From: Psychrobacter ciconiae
GTDB lineage: Bacteria; Pseudomonadota; Gammaproteobacteria; Pseudomonadales; Moraxellaceae
Reading direction: 5' to 3'
Assembly (NCBI RefSeq): GCF_904846055.1
Contig: NZ_CAJGYV010000001.1
Coordinates: forward strand, 2,232,001 to 2,296,000
DNA length: 64,000 nt
In this document: positions 42,483 through 51,785 of the stretch, piece by piece
How positions within the stretch are numbered: position 1 is the stretch's first letter
How the letters are laid out: every line of letters starts with the position of its first letter
Program-made: the position numbers and the translations under genes
Notes under the pieces: model-generated
Databases searched by the model: none
The model's input: the letters and a program-made list of their open reading frames with translations, nothing else
Told to the model about the DNA's origin: nothing

Positions 42483-44174
42483 TTAATCACGCGCGCTCAT
42501 TTTGGCAAGCGCCGCAAGCTCTTTAGCAAGGGGGTTGCGCTTATGATAGCGGTAATAAAGATAGTTCATTAATAAAAGCAGCGCGGTGACGGTCGCAATC
42601 GTGGCAATAACCACAAACAAATCATTGTAAGCGGCAACGGTAGCTTGACGCTGAATAGCTTGAAGCACTTGATTCATGGCAGCACTTCCGGCTTGAGCGC
42701 GGTCGGTGATTTGCCCTGATAGTGCCCCTTGAGCACCGGCAACCCTTGCGGCAAGTCCTGCGTCACCAAGGTTGAGCGAGCTTACCATATCGGCGTAATG
42801 CATCTGCGTTCGGATGGTGGTAAAGGCTTGAATGGCAGCCGCACCCGCCAAACCGCCGATGGTTTGTGAAATCCCAAAAATGACCGAAAAGCTGATGATG
42901 TAGGCAGGACCGTTGGCAATGGCGCGAAACATGCCTTCAAACACCATCGGTCCCATAAAATAAACTGCCGCAAAAGCAATTAAAAACTGGCTAAAATAAA
43001 ACATCGCAGGCGTTGAATTGAGTGACGACCCCGCATCAATCCAAGCACCAATGGCAATCAGCGCCACCGAAAAAATGACTGGTCGCCGCAAATCCATCGC
43101 ATTGGTGGTAAAAATGCTCGTGACCAACGCCAGTACACTTGCTGCTAAAACCACCCCATAAAAGGTGACAAGCTGGTCATTGCCATAGCCTAAATTGGCA
43201 AGCAATCCTGCCGCGCCAACGGTTTGTTCAGACAACAAAATCCGCATCACCGCGCCGGTAATGGTGAAAGCAATAATGGTGCGACTACGCATCCAGCGAA
43301 CTTGCAGCATCGGATTTTTGCGGTGGGTTTCAATCCAAAGCGCCGGAATAATGGTTACTACTGAAATAATCAGCGGTAAGCTAAGCCACGGCGTCGTCCA
43401 CCACAAAATGCGACCTTGAACCAAAAACGCACAAAGCGCCGCAATACCAATGGCAAATAGCCCAAAGCTGATAATATCAAGCTTTTCAAAGACCTTTTCG
43501 GTAATTCCGGCGGGAAGTTCAAGCAGATTAATCAAGCTAAAGCAAATCAGCACCAAGCCAAATTCAAATAAAAATAGCGTATCAAGCGAGCCATCACCCG
43601 CCAAATAAGGAGAAATAATCCGTGATAACGGGATGCCAAACTGAACCAAGCCAAAGCCTAAAATTAAGCCGCTGATGCGTTTGGCAGTTGGCATGCCTTG
43701 TAAGCAATAAAAAATGGACAATACCGTCATCGCGCTTGCCACAATACCGCTAAAGCCGCGAGCCACCATTTCTAAATAATACGGCTCAACCCAAGTGCCA
43801 AAGGACGTCTCAATAATGCCGCTACTGACCAGCCACTGCAAACTGGTTGCCGCCAGCAAAAAAAACATGGTAATTTTACTAAACAGCGCCATGCCAAACT
43901 GCTGACGGATCTTATAAAGCAGCACCGTAATGCAGGCGTTGGTCATGTTGTAAGCGACCGAAATCCAGCCGCCTTCAACGGGCGTTAACCCAAGCTCGCC
44001 TTGGATTTGGGTCAGGTTGGCAACCAAAAGCCCGTTTTGAAAGCTTGCGGTAATTCCGATAAAGATACCGATAATCAAATAAAAAAACTTGCGGCGCGTG
44101 GGATGGTCAGGGTTGGCAGGGGAGCCGACCATGATGGGGCGTTCGTGGGGTTTGAACTGGTATTCGTGGCTCAT
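42483..44174 (-). CDS. DHA2-family (EmrB-like) MFS multidrug transporter
   Basis: 14-helix proton antiporter subunit paired with the EmrA-like adaptor. About 563 residues; hydrophobic segments throughout, with LTPVEGGWISVAYNMTNACI near helix 2 in place of the common EmrB sequence and an extended loop near 485-510 (AQGALSGQITDRAQAGSAAM). ATG at 44174 is chosen over an in-frame GTG two codons earlier. No strong ribosome site is seen. The order transporter then adaptor is the reverse of E. coli emrAB but common elsewhere. The substrate is unknown, and no regulator adjoins. Confidence 0.88.
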   Translation of the reverse strand: MSHEYQFKPHERPIMVGSPANPDHPTRRKFFYLIIGIFIGITASFQNGLLVANLTQIQGELGLTPVEGGWISVAYNMTNACITVLLYKIRQQFGMALFSKITMFFLLAATSLQWLVSSGIIETSFGTWVEPYYLEMVARGFSGIVASAMTVLSIFYCLQGMPTAKRISGLILGFGLVQFGIPLSRIISPYLAGDGSLDTLFLFEFGLVLICFSLINLLELPAGITEKVFEKLDIISFGLFAIGIAALCAFLVQGRILWWTTPWLSLPLIISVVTIIPALWIETHRKNPMLQVRWMRSRTIIAFTITGAVMRILLSEQTVGAAGLLANLGYGNDQLVTFYGVVLAASVLALVTSIFTTNAMDLRRPVIFSVALIAIGAWIDAGSSLNSTPAMFYFSQFLIAFAAVYFMGPMVFEGMFRAIANGPAYIISFSVIFGISQTIGGLAGAAAIQAFTTIRTQMHYADMVSSLNLGDAGLAARVAGAQGALSGQITDRAQAGSAAMNQVLQAIQRQATVAAYNDLFVVIATIATVTALLLLMNYLYYRYHKRNPLAKELAALAKMSARD

Positions 44175-44295
44175 GGGCACATCATCGGTTGGCTATTCAG
44201 TCAACTCCATTATTAATCAAAAAACTAAATAAAAAACTAAGTAAAATGTTTGCACGGATAATTCGTGATTTGTAATTATTAGCATTTAAAAAGGC

Positions 44296-44326
44296 AAAAA
44301 AAACAGCCCAAGACTGTTTTGGGCTA
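44296..44326 (-). terminator. Terminator of the DJ-1/PfpI-family gene
   Basis: Minus strand AGCCCAA / TTGGGCT stem followed by G and T8. Confidence 0.9.
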
Positions 44327-44406
44327 TTTTATCACAGTTTTTTGATCATCGCATAACGATTGGTTATTGTTTTTAACGCGCTCATTTTAACGCCGCTTAG
44401 TTGTGG

Positions 44407-45084
44407 TTATTGATCAAGAAGCTTCAATAATGCCTTCGCCGTGGCTTCTGATGACGCTGGGTTTTGACCGGTGACCAAGTTGCCATCGGTGATGACAAAT
44501 GATGACCAGTCCGCGCCTTTGTCATAATGCGCGCCGCGATCTTTGAGCATATCTTCTAATAAAAACGGCACATCGTCGTAAAGTCCGACTTCTTTTTCCT
44601 CAGAGTTGCTAAATCCGGTGACTTTTTTGGCTTTAACCAAATAGTCATCTCCTGATTTGACGTTTTTAAGGGCAGCAGGGGCATGGCAAACAAAGGCAAT
44701 CGGTTTTTGCTGAGCGTTAAAATCTTCAATTAACGCGATAGAATCAAGGCTGATTGCCAAGTCCCAAAGCGGACCATGACCGCCGGGGTAAAATACAGCA
44801 TCAAAGTCTGATGCTTGAACCTCAGCAAGCTTTTTGGTGTGATCAAGCTTATTTTGAGCGTCTTTGTCGTCTTTAAAGCGGCGGGTCGCGTCCGTTTGCG
44901 CGGCAGGCTTGTCGCTTTTTGGGTCAAGCGGCGGCTGACCACCAGCAGGGGAGGCAAGCGTAATGTCGCAGCCGGCATCCAAAAAAGTGTAATAAGGCGC
45001 GGCAAATTCTTCAAGCCAAAATCCAGTTTTTTTGCCGGTATCGGCTAGGCGCTCATGCGAGGTTAATACCATTAAAACTTTCAT
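44407..45084 (-). CDS. DJ-1/PfpI-family type 1 glutamine amidotransferase-like protein (Hsp31-like)
   Basis: 225 residues. The nucleophile elbow reads AFVCHAPAAL (Cys near residue 131), preceded by AVFYPGGHGPLWDL. Together with the N-terminal KVLMVLTSHE and LASPAGGQPPLDP these match the Hsp31/class-I DJ-1 group, whose members act as glyoxalases/deglycases or chaperones against methylglyoxal damage. AAGGATAACTG precedes the ATG. It is the last gene of the minus-strand set TetR - YqhD-like - CurA-like - DJ-1, fitting electrophile detoxification. Exact activity unproven. Confidence 0.88.
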   Translation of the reverse strand: MKVLMVLTSHERLADTGKKTGFWLEEFAAPYYTFLDAGCDITLASPAGGQPPLDPKSDKPAAQTDATRRFKDDKDAQNKLDHTKKLAEVQASDFDAVFYPGGHGPLWDLAISLDSIALIEDFNAQQKPIAFVCHAPAALKNVKSGDDYLVKAKKVTGFSNSEEKEVGLYDDVPFLLEDMLKDRGAHYDKGADWSSFVITDGNLVTGQNPASSEATAKALLKLLDQ

Positions 45085-45146
45085 CAGTTATCCTTATTAT
45101 AAGCTGTTTATTAAACGTTATTTTTATAAAGCTACTGTTTATAAAC

Positions 45147-46208
45147 CTATTGAACATCAGCAACTTTAACGACCGTTTTACCAAAGTTATCGCCACTGAG
45201 CATATCAAAAAATGCTTGCGGCGCGTTTTGCAGCCCATCGGTAATGTGCTCTTTGGTTTTTACGATTCCTGATTCGACCCAATCGCTCATGGTCGCTAAA
45301 AATTCAGGGAAGTGCTCGCCGTATTCTTCAAAGATAATAAAGCCTTTAATGGTTAAGCGCTGTTTTAAAATCGTTGCCATGAGTAGCCCCAAGCGGTCAG
45401 GCGCATCAGGCAATGAGGTGGCGTTATATTGAGAAATTAAGCCACAAACCGGAATCCGTGCGTGGGCGTTGAGCAGCGGCAGCACGGCATCAAAGACTTT
45501 GCCGCCGACGTTTTCATAATAAATGTCGATGCCGTTAGGGCAAGCTGTTGCCAAAGCTTTAGCAAAATTCTCGCTGGTATGGTCAAGGCAATCATCAAAG
45601 CCAAGCTCATTTTTAGCAAACGCGCATTTTTCTGCGCCACCTGCCACACCGACCACATGAAGCCCTAAATGCTTGCCAACTTGACCGACGGTTGCACCAA
45701 CAGGACCTGTGGCAGCAGCAACGACGAGCGTTTCACCTTTTTTAGGTTTGCCAATGTCCGTCAGCCCCATATAGCCTGTAAACCCTGGCATGCCAAGAAC
45801 GCCCAGACCATAAGAGGGGTTCGCCATGTTTTTATCAAGTTTAACCACGCCTGTGCCATCGCTGATACTGTAATCTTGCCAGCCGGCATTGGCAACGACC
45901 AAATCGCCAGACTCAAAACCATCAAGGTTGGAGTCAACCACTTGGCAAACTGCCGCGCCAAGCATCACATCGCCAATAGCAAGCGATTCGGCGTAGCTTT
46001 TCGCCGCGCTCATGCGACCGCGCATATAAGGGTCAAGCGATAAATAAACTGTCCGCAGCAGCATTTCATTATCTTTGGGCTTTGAGATCTCACTGGTTTC
46101 CCAAGCAAAGTTGTCAAAGTTTGGCGCGCCATTAGGTCGGCTGGCAAGCTTGATTTGACGGTTTTGAGAGTCGTTTTGTTGGCTGTTATTATCGTTAATA
46201 AAGCTCAT
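45147..46208 (-). CDS. NADP-dependent MDR oxidoreductase (CurA/leukotriene B4 12-hydroxydehydrogenase-like)
   Basis: Zinc-free medium-chain reductase that saturates alpha,beta-unsaturated carbonyls with NADPH. 353 residues; the N-terminal RPNGAPNFDNFAWE and LSLDPYMRGRMS are diagnostic, followed by VVAAATGPVGATVGQVGKHLG (nucleotide loop region, in two pieces), CPNGIDIYYENVGGKVFDAVL and a substrate loop with RLTIKGFIIFEEY. No zinc Cys cluster. CAAGGATAAATC precedes the ATG. It lies between the YqhD-like and DJ-1-like genes; the common theme is reactive carbonyls. Confidence 0.92.
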   Translation of the reverse strand: MSFINDNNSQQNDSQNRQIKLASRPNGAPNFDNFAWETSEISKPKDNEMLLRTVYLSLDPYMRGRMSAAKSYAESLAIGDVMLGAAVCQVVDSNLDGFESGDLVVANAGWQDYSISDGTGVVKLDKNMANPSYGLGVLGMPGFTGYMGLTDIGKPKKGETLVVAAATGPVGATVGQVGKHLGLHVVGVAGGAEKCAFAKNELGFDDCLDHTSENFAKALATACPNGIDIYYENVGGKVFDAVLPLLNAHARIPVCGLISQYNATSLPDAPDRLGLLMATILKQRLTIKGFIIFEEYGEHFPEFLATMSDWVESGIVKTKEHITDGLQNAPQAFFDMLSGDNFGKTVVKVADVQ

Positions 46209-46257
46209 GATTTATCCTTGTTTTTATATTGTTATAGAGTTTGTTTGAAAAATAAAA

Positions 46258-47460
46258 TCAAACCGCGCGCTGCAAAATCCGGCGCGATACTGTCAAGTCG
46301 TTGTTGCCATGCTCGCCAAGGGCAGTCATTTGATGGGCATCAAGTTGTTCAATTACCGTATCAATGACGCTTTCATCAAGATTGGCATCACTCAATGATA
46401 CCGGTAAATTGAGTGATTTAAAGAACGCTTCGGTCATGTCGATAGCCGCATCAATTTTATCATCATCGCTTTGGCGCTCATCCGTTAATCCCCAGACGCT
46501 GTTAGCAAATTGCAACAGCTTGTCTTTTTTGCTGGCTTTGAGCTCACGCATGACAGCAGGAAGCAAAATGGTCAGCGTTCGCGCGTGGTCAATGCCAAAC
46601 AGCGAAGTCAGCTCATGACCAATCATATGCGTCGTCCAATCTTGCGGAACGCCCGTCCCAATCAAGCCATTGAGCGCCATCGTTGCCGACCACATGATAT
46701 TTTTGCGCGTTTCCAAATCCTCAGGGTTTTGGCAAACGGCGCGACCTTCCTCAATTAAAATCTTCAGCAATTGCTCGGCAAAGGCATCTTGAACTTTAGC
46801 ATTGACCGGATAAGTCAAATACTGCTCCATCACGTGAACAAACGCATCGGCAACGCCATTCATCACTTGGTGCTCAGGCAAAGTGAAGGTTTTGGTAGGG
46901 TCTAAAATGGAAAATTTGGGATAAGCTAAAGGATTGCTAAACGACAATTTGGCTTGGCGGTTGCTGTCATTAATCACGCCGCCGGAGTTCATCTCAGAAC
47001 CCGTTGCCGGAATGGTCAGCACCGCGCCCAAATCAACGGCAGAGTCCAAATTGCGGCAACGACTGGTTAGCGTTTGCCAAGCTTTTTCGCGGGAGACTTT
47101 TTTTGAGTTGCTATCGTCCGTTAAAGGGGCAACCAAAGCGATAAACTTGCTGCCGTCAATCACCGAGCCGCCGCCAACCGCTAAAATAAAATCAATATCA
47201 AGCTCATTGACCTTATCAGCGGCTTTTAATAGGGTGTCAAATTCAGGATTGGGTTCAATTCCGCCAAACTCAAAAACCTTGCGCGAGCCATTAGCATCGA
47301 GCGCCGCTTTGACCTCATCAAGCGTGCCATGTTTTTTTGCTGAGCCACCGCCAAAGGTGATAAGCACTCGAGCATCGAGCGGCACGAGATTGGCAAGCTC
47401 TTTGATTTGGTTATCGCCAAAGACGATTCGCACCGGATTGTAATATTGAAAGTTTTTCAT
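46258..47460 (-). CDS. Iron-containing alcohol dehydrogenase (YqhD-like aldehyde reductase)
   Basis: 400 residues of the group III alcohol dehydrogenase family, most like YqhD, an NADPH aldehyde reductase active on short and peroxidation-derived aldehydes. Start MKNFQYYNPVRIVFGDNQI, the Gly-rich VLITFGGGSAKKHG, AVGGGSVIDGSKFIA near 95-110, and metal ligands around NGVADAFVHVMEQYL and DWTTHMIGHELTSLFGIDHA (each about 20 residues). AAGGACAATT precedes the ATG. A TAGAC-N5-GTCTA inverted repeat lies 80 nt upstream, likely the control point for this gene and the two following. Confidence 0.93.
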   Translation of the reverse strand: MKNFQYYNPVRIVFGDNQIKELANLVPLDARVLITFGGGSAKKHGTLDEVKAALDANGSRKVFEFGGIEPNPEFDTLLKAADKVNELDIDFILAVGGGSVIDGSKFIALVAPLTDDSNSKKVSREKAWQTLTSRCRNLDSAVDLGAVLTIPATGSEMNSGGVINDSNRQAKLSFSNPLAYPKFSILDPTKTFTLPEHQVMNGVADAFVHVMEQYLTYPVNAKVQDAFAEQLLKILIEEGRAVCQNPEDLETRKNIMWSATMALNGLIGTGVPQDWTTHMIGHELTSLFGIDHARTLTILLPAVMRELKASKKDKLLQFANSVWGLTDERQSDDDKIDAAIDMTEAFFKSLNLPVSLSDANLDESVIDTVIEQLDAHQMTALGEHGNNDLTVSRRILQRAV

Positions 47461-47540
47461 AATTGTCCTTGTCGCCGCTAAGCTAGAGATTAGGTTTTAT
47501 AGGGTTCGTAAAGTTTCGATTTGATGTATTTTACTAAAAT

Positions 47541-47555
47541 TAGACCGGTCGTCTA
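47541..47555. promoter_or_regulatory. Candidate TetR-family operator
   Basis: TAGACCGGTCGTCTA: 5-bp arms TAGAC/GTCTA around CGGTC, between the tetR stop and the YqhD-like gene. Its size and symmetry suit a TetR/NemR-type repressor, and the nearest such gene is directly upstream. Confidence 0.6.
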
Positions 47556-47665
47556 GTGATTTTTACAAAAAGCTGCTGAATCAAGAGTCATTTATTAACA
47601 AAGCTAAAAAGGCTAAAAGTTGCTACAAAAAATAAAATTTGTTTAAAGGTCAACAAAATGCCCTG

Positions 47666-48298
47666 CTAACTCGGCAGCTCTGCCGAAATGTTTAAGCTGT
47701 CGCAAGTCATCTGCCAAACTTCATCAAGCGGTGCGTTTGAGCGGCTGATTTTGGCGACCAAACTTGCCCCAAGCCAAGCAAAGTACCAGCGTTTGGCAAG
47801 GCTTTTGGCGCTGATTGCGGTTAGTGCCATATCGCCAGATTCAAAGGACGCCTCGATTTGAGCCGCAAGCCAGTTAATGGTTTGCTCATAGCCTTGATAT
47901 AGCGCCTTTGTCATCGCCTCCGACAAGTCGGCAACCTCCGCGCTTAATTTCACCACCAAGCACTTATCCACATCGCAGCTACTTTGCTGAGTGTTATACC
48001 ACTGGGCAAAGTAGTGGTACAGCGCCTGATTTGCGCGCGTTTGGGTGCGGGCAAGTGCATCAAGGCGGGCTTGATATTGCAAAAAATAATGCTCAATAAT
48101 CGCCTCGCCAAAGGCTTCTTTTGAGGCGAAATAATGATAAAACGACCCTTTAGGGATACCTGCGGTGGTCAATATTTGCTGAAGACCAACCGCTGAAAAG
48201 CCTTTTTTTGATAGCAGCTGATAGCCAACCTCAAGCAACTGCGTTTTGGTGTCTTGATGTGAGTTTGTTTGCGGCTTTAAAAAACGTGGTTCTGTCAT
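47666..48298 (-). CDS. TetR/AcrR-family regulator, NemR/AcuR-like
   Basis: 210 residues. N-terminal helix-turn-helix: TKTQLLEVGYQLLSKKGFSA then LQQILTTAGIPKGSFYHYF, ending with SKEAFGEAIIEHYF. The ligand domain has two Cys in SSCDVDKCLVVKLSAEV (C108, C113), close to where NemR-type regulators sense electrophiles by Cys chemistry. It is co-directional with and just upstream of the YqhD-like, CurA-like and DJ-1-like genes and divergent from an aldehyde dehydrogenase, so it may control both directions. Sensing by Cys is inference. Confidence 0.88.
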   Translation of the reverse strand: MTEPRFLKPQTNSHQDTKTQLLEVGYQLLSKKGFSAVGLQQILTTAGIPKGSFYHYFASKEAFGEAIIEHYFLQYQARLDALARTQTRANQALYHYFAQWYNTQQSSCDVDKCLVVKLSAEVADLSEAMTKALYQGYEQTINWLAAQIEASFESGDMALTAISAKSLAKRWYFAWLGASLVAKISRSNAPLDEVWQMTCDSLNISAELPS

Positions 48299-48460
48299 AA
48301 TGATAAAAATGTTCCTTGTTTTAAATCAGACTTAAGCTTACGTATTGTAAACACATTTCTGCAAAAAATCAGCTGAGAAATCAAGCGGCTATGTTAGCCT
48401 GAACCTCGTAAGCTTTAACAAAAGCTTTAATAACACTTTTAATAAAAACTAGGATAAGTC

Positions 48461-49984
48461 ATGACCGACCATAATAACCAAAATAACAAGCAAAATAACA
48501 GCAACCAAAACGCTGCTGCCAAAGACCGCTATCAAAATTTTCATTTGCAATATATCGCAGGCTATTGGGAAAAAGGCGAAGACGACAGCGAAAATATCGA
48601 TACCAACCCCTTTAATGGCGAAACCTTAGTTAAAATCCCACAAGCGACTAAAGCCCAATTAAACAGGGCTTATCAAGCAGCAAAACAAGCGCAAATTGAT
48701 TGGGCAAAAAAGACGCCAAACGAGCGCGCTCAAGTGCTTTATAAAGTGGTTGAGATTTTCGATAGACGAAAAGACGAAATCATCGATTGGCTAGTGAAAG
48801 AGTCAGGAAGTACCAAGATTAAAGCCATGGTCGAATTTGGAAGCGCCCGCGCCATTACTTTGGAGGCGGCAAGTTACCCAAGCCGCGCTCACGGTGAGAT
48901 TCGCCCGTCAAATATCGCCGGTAAAGAGCACTTTATTTATCGCGCGCCAAAGGGCGTCATTGCAGTGATTAGCCCGTGGAATTTTCCGCTGCACTTGACT
49001 CAGCGCTCGATTGCGCCAGCCATTGCTTTAGGTAATGCGGTCGTTTTGAAACCTGCAAGCGACACGCCCATCACTGGCGGGTTGCTTCTTGCTAAAATTT
49101 TTGAAGAAGCTGGCTTGCTAAAAGGTATCTTAAACGTCGTCATCGGCGGCGGTGATGAGATTGGTGATGCCATCGTCACCCACGACATCCCAAGTTTTGT
49201 ATCGTTCACCGGCTCAACGGCGGTCGGCAAACATATCGGCAAGCTTGCCTTTAATAGTGATTATATCAAACAAGTTGCGCTTGAGCTTGGCGGCAACAGC
49301 CCGTTTGTGGTGCTAAAAGATGCTGATTTGGGTCAAGCGGTCAAAGCGGCTGCCTTTGGTAAGTTTTTACATCAAGGTCAGATTTGTATTGCCATTAACC
49401 GAATTATCGTTGAAGATGCCATTTATGATGAGTTTGTTGAGCGCTTTGTTGAGCACGTCAAAACGCTAAAAGTCGGCAACCCAAGCGATCTTGATACTGC
49501 CATTGGTCCGATTATCAATAAAAAACAGCTCGAATCCTTAAAAAATAAAATCAAAATCGCTAAGGAAGAAGGCGCAACCGTCAAGCTCGAGGGTGAGATT
49601 AATGGTCAACTGGTATCGCCATATATCTTTACTGATGTGACCTGCGATATGGACTTGGCAAAGTGTGAAATCTTTGGACCTTTAGTCGGCATTATCCGCG
49701 CTAAAGATGAGATTGATGCCTTAGAGATTGCCAACGATACGATGTTTGGCTTATCAAGCGCGGTCTTTACCAACGATCTGCAAAAAGGGCTACGCTTTGC
49801 TCGCGGGATTAAAGCAGGAATGACCCATATTAATGACATCACGGTCAATGATGAAAGTCACGCGCCCTTTGGCGGTGAGAAAAACTCCGGTATTGGTCGT
49901 TTTAATGGCGATTGGATATTAGACGAGTTCACCACGCTGCATTGGATTTCAGTTCAGAATCAGCCGCGCGATTATCCGTTTTAA
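48461..49984 (+). CDS. NAD(P)-dependent aldehyde dehydrogenase
   Basis: 507 residues, ALDH superfamily. The first about 25 residues are an Asn/Gln-rich tail. Catalytic elements: [16 protein letters not shown] (Asn for oxyanion), [12 protein letters not shown] (cofactor), [11 protein letters not shown] (general-base Glu near 270) and [11 protein letters not shown] with the nucleophilic Cys near 304. Overall it resembles benzaldehyde/vanillin dehydrogenase-type members, but substrate cannot be set. Divergent from the TetR gene, and a strong terminator follows. It probably oxidises aldehydes while the neighbouring YqhD-like enzyme reduces them. Confidence 0.9.
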   Translation: MTDHNNQNNKQNNSNQNAAAKDRYQNFHLQYIAGYWEKGEDDSENIDTNPFNGETLVKIPQATKAQLNRAYQAAKQAQIDWAKKTPNERAQVLYKVVEIFDRRKDEIIDWLVKESGSTKIKAMVEFGSARAITLEAASYPSRAHGEIRPSNIAGKEHFIYRAPKGVIAVISPWNFPLHLTQRSIAPAIALGNAVVLKPASDTPITGGLLLAKIFEEAGLLKGILNVVIGGGDEIGDAIVTHDIPSFVSFTGSTAVGKHIGKLAFNSDYIKQVALELGGNSPFVVLKDADLGQAVKAAAFGKFLHQGQICIAINRIIVEDAIYDEFVERFVEHVKTLKVGNPSDLDTAIGPIINKKQLESLKNKIKIAKEEGATVKLEGEINGQLVSPYIFTDVTCDMDLAKCEIFGPLVGIIRAKDEIDALEIANDTMFGLSSAVFTNDLQKGLRFARGIKAGMTHINDITVNDESHAPFGGEKNSGIGRFNGDWILDEFTTLHWISVQNQPRDYPF

Positions 49985-50034
49985 ACGCCGATTAATTAGA
50001 AGTAATTAGCAGTTAAATCGGGATTATATTTTAA

Positions 50035-50066
50035 TAAAAAGACCAGCGGCAAACTGGTCTTTTTTA
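50035..50066. terminator. Bidirectional terminator after the aldehyde dehydrogenase gene
   Basis: AAAAAGACCAG / CTGGTCTTTTTT stem with a 7-nt loop, T-runs on both strands. Confidence 0.92.
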
Positions 50067-50089
50067 TGTGCTATCAAAGGTCAGTACAA

Positions 50090-50323
50090 TCAATGATGAA
50101 ATCCCAACATCATTTCAATATCACGACTGGTTAAATTTTTTACCAAAAGCTGCTCGTCAACGGGCAGGCGGTTATGATGCTCTTTTATCATCACAAATAA
50201 AGCGCGAGCCACCTCTGCGGTCGGCGCATAATACATTTGCGGATCATCCTTGGTCAGTTTTGCCAAAAAACGGTTGATAATTTGGCGTTTTTTGGCGGTA
50301 TTGCTGTCATCAGTTATGCTCAT
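50090..50323 (-). CDS. Small hypothetical protein (77 aa)
   Basis: A short frame with an excellent ribosome site (AAAGGAGAGCAAT before ATG) and terminator support from the shared hairpin. The product is soluble and mostly helical, with no motif I recognise; RDIEMMLGF near the C-terminus and a basic N-terminal third stand out. It is divergent from nnrS across a 146-bp region that holds an NsrR-like site, so it might be controlled with nnrS. Function unknown. Confidence 0.75.
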   Translation of the reverse strand: MSITDDSNTAKKRQIINRFLAKLTKDDPQMYYAPTAEVARALFVMIKEHHNRLPVDEQLLVKNLTSRDIEMMLGFHH

Positions 50324-50415
50324 ATTGCTCTCCTTTACCGCTATTTAAGCAACGCGATTATAGCGCGTCAAGCAGTAATAATGTGGGATTGAGTAATGAT
50401 TGCTTCTTAAATAAC

Positions 50416-50432
50416 ATTCATTTAAAATGAAT
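50416..50432. promoter_or_regulatory. NsrR-type operator upstream of nnrS
   Basis: ATTCATTT-A-AAATGAAT is a perfect 8-1-8 inverted repeat, 38 nt before the nnrS start. The published NsrR consensus is two AAGATGCATTT-type halves separated by one base; this site keeps the ATTT/AAAT core and spacing. nsrR itself lies just downstream of nnrS. Confidence 0.8.
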
Positions 50433-50469
50433 TTATTGGTAATCCCCGTTTGTTTTAAGGACAATCGTC

Positions 50470-51717
50470 ATGCAATCTATCTCCCTGCCATCTAAGCCGC
50501 CAAGCTCGCCGCATCCGATTTTAAATTTGGCGTTTCGGATTTTTTTTAGTGCCGCAGGGCTGTTTGCCATTGTCATTATGACCGCTTGGGCGTTCATTTT
50601 TAACGGTTATGGCAAGATGGATAGCACGATGCTTAATCCGTTTTATTGGCATGGTCATGAGATGATTTTTGGCTATGCGATTGCCGTGGTGGCAGGGTTT
50701 TTATTGACAGCGGTGAAGACTTGGACGGGGCAGATGATGCCTTATGGCTATCGCTTGCTGGGCATTTTTTTGTGTTGGCTGCTTGCAAGGCTTGGTTGGT
50801 TGGCGTTCGGCTTTGGGGTTGATTTTGGCGGGGCAGTTGGCTTACAAGTTTGGCTCGTTGCGGCGCTTATTTTTGATGGCTTATTTATGCTGTCGATGGC
50901 AGGGGCAATTTTTCGAGCAGTTTTGGCAGTTAAGCAGTATAAGCAAATGGGAATTTTAGCCAAGCTTGCGCTACTCACCCTTGCCAATGGGCTTTGCTAT
51001 TTGGGCATTTTTAATGGCAATATGGCGCTGAGTAAAGTTGGCATTTATCTTGGGTTTTATTTAATTATCGGACTGGTTTTGACCATTGGTCGCCGCGTTG
51101 TGCCCTTTTTTATTGAGCGTGGGTTGAGTCCGGACTTACCGGCCCCCATAAAAGTAAAAAATAGCCGCTGGCAAGATATTGCAAGTTTGCTGCTGTTTTT
51201 GGTGTTTTTTCTTGTCGATGTGTTTTATCCTAATCCGTATCTGCTTACCATTGCCGCGCTTGGCGTGGGGCTCGTGAACGTTAAGCGTTTGTTTGGTTGG
51301 TATCATCCTAAGATTTGGCAAAAGCCGCTGCTTTGGTCGCTGTTTTTGGCATTTTTGGGAATGTGCATCAGCTTTTTCTTGTTTGCGGTGCAGCCGTGGC
51401 TTGGCTTTAGTCACAGCCTTGCCGTTCATGCCCTTGCGGTATCAGGCGTTGGCATGATGACGGTAGCCATGATGACGCGGGTATCGCTTGGGCATACGGG
51501 TCGCAGTATCCATACGCCGCCGCGCGCGGTGACGCTGATGTTTTTATTAATGGCGCTGGTGTTTGTGAGCCGATCCTTGTTGCCACTGGTTGATGGCAGT
51601 CATTATTTGTGGTGGGTGATGATTGCTCAAGCAGGTTGGATTGGCTGCTTTGTGCTATTTTGCTTTTATTATCTGCCGATTCTTGCAAAACGGCGACCCG
51701 ATGGGCTGTTTGGCTAG
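50470..51717 (+). CDS. nnrS: NnrS-family haem-copper membrane protein
   Basis: Polytopic membrane protein (415 residues, about 12 hydrophobic segments) of the NnrS family, induced by nitric oxide and protecting against nitrosative stress. Recognisable parts: LAFRIFFSAAGLFAI near the start, FYWHGHEMIFGYAIAVVAGFLLTA in two pieces with the His pair, IGRRVVPFFIERGL, and MTRVSLGHTGRSI near 337-349. Preceded by the NsrR-like palindrome and AAGGACAATCGTC. nsrR follows after 68 nt in the same direction. Confidence 0.93.
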   Translation: MQSISLPSKPPSSPHPILNLAFRIFFSAAGLFAIVIMTAWAFIFNGYGKMDSTMLNPFYWHGHEMIFGYAIAVVAGFLLTAVKTWTGQMMPYGYRLLGIFLCWLLARLGWLAFGFGVDFGGAVGLQVWLVAALIFDGLFMLSMAGAIFRAVLAVKQYKQMGILAKLALLTLANGLCYLGIFNGNMALSKVGIYLGFYLIIGLVLTIGRRVVPFFIERGLSPDLPAPIKVKNSRWQDIASLLLFLVFFLVDVFYPNPYLLTIAALGVGLVNVKRLFGWYHPKIWQKPLLWSLFLAFLGMCISFFLFAVQPWLGFSHSLAVHALAVSGVGMMTVAMMTRVSLGHTGRSIHTPPRAVTLMFLLMALVFVSRSLLPLVDGSHYLWWVMIAQAGWIGCFVLFCFYYLPILAKRRPDGLFG

Positions 51718-51785
51718 CTTCATTGTAATGGTAGCGCTTTGTAAAAACGGGCTTATAAACAAATTAAAAAAAGGTTGGAAAGCTT

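Noticed and set aside
45669..46043. A 124-codon plus-strand frame opposite the CurA-like gene
   Set aside because: Antisense shadow of a strongly conserved MDR gene.
48335..48352. TTAC-GTATT-GTAA inverted repeat upstream of tetR as a second operator
   Set aside because: Arms are only 4 bp and do not match the TAGAC/GTCTA site; chance is likely in AT-rich DNA.
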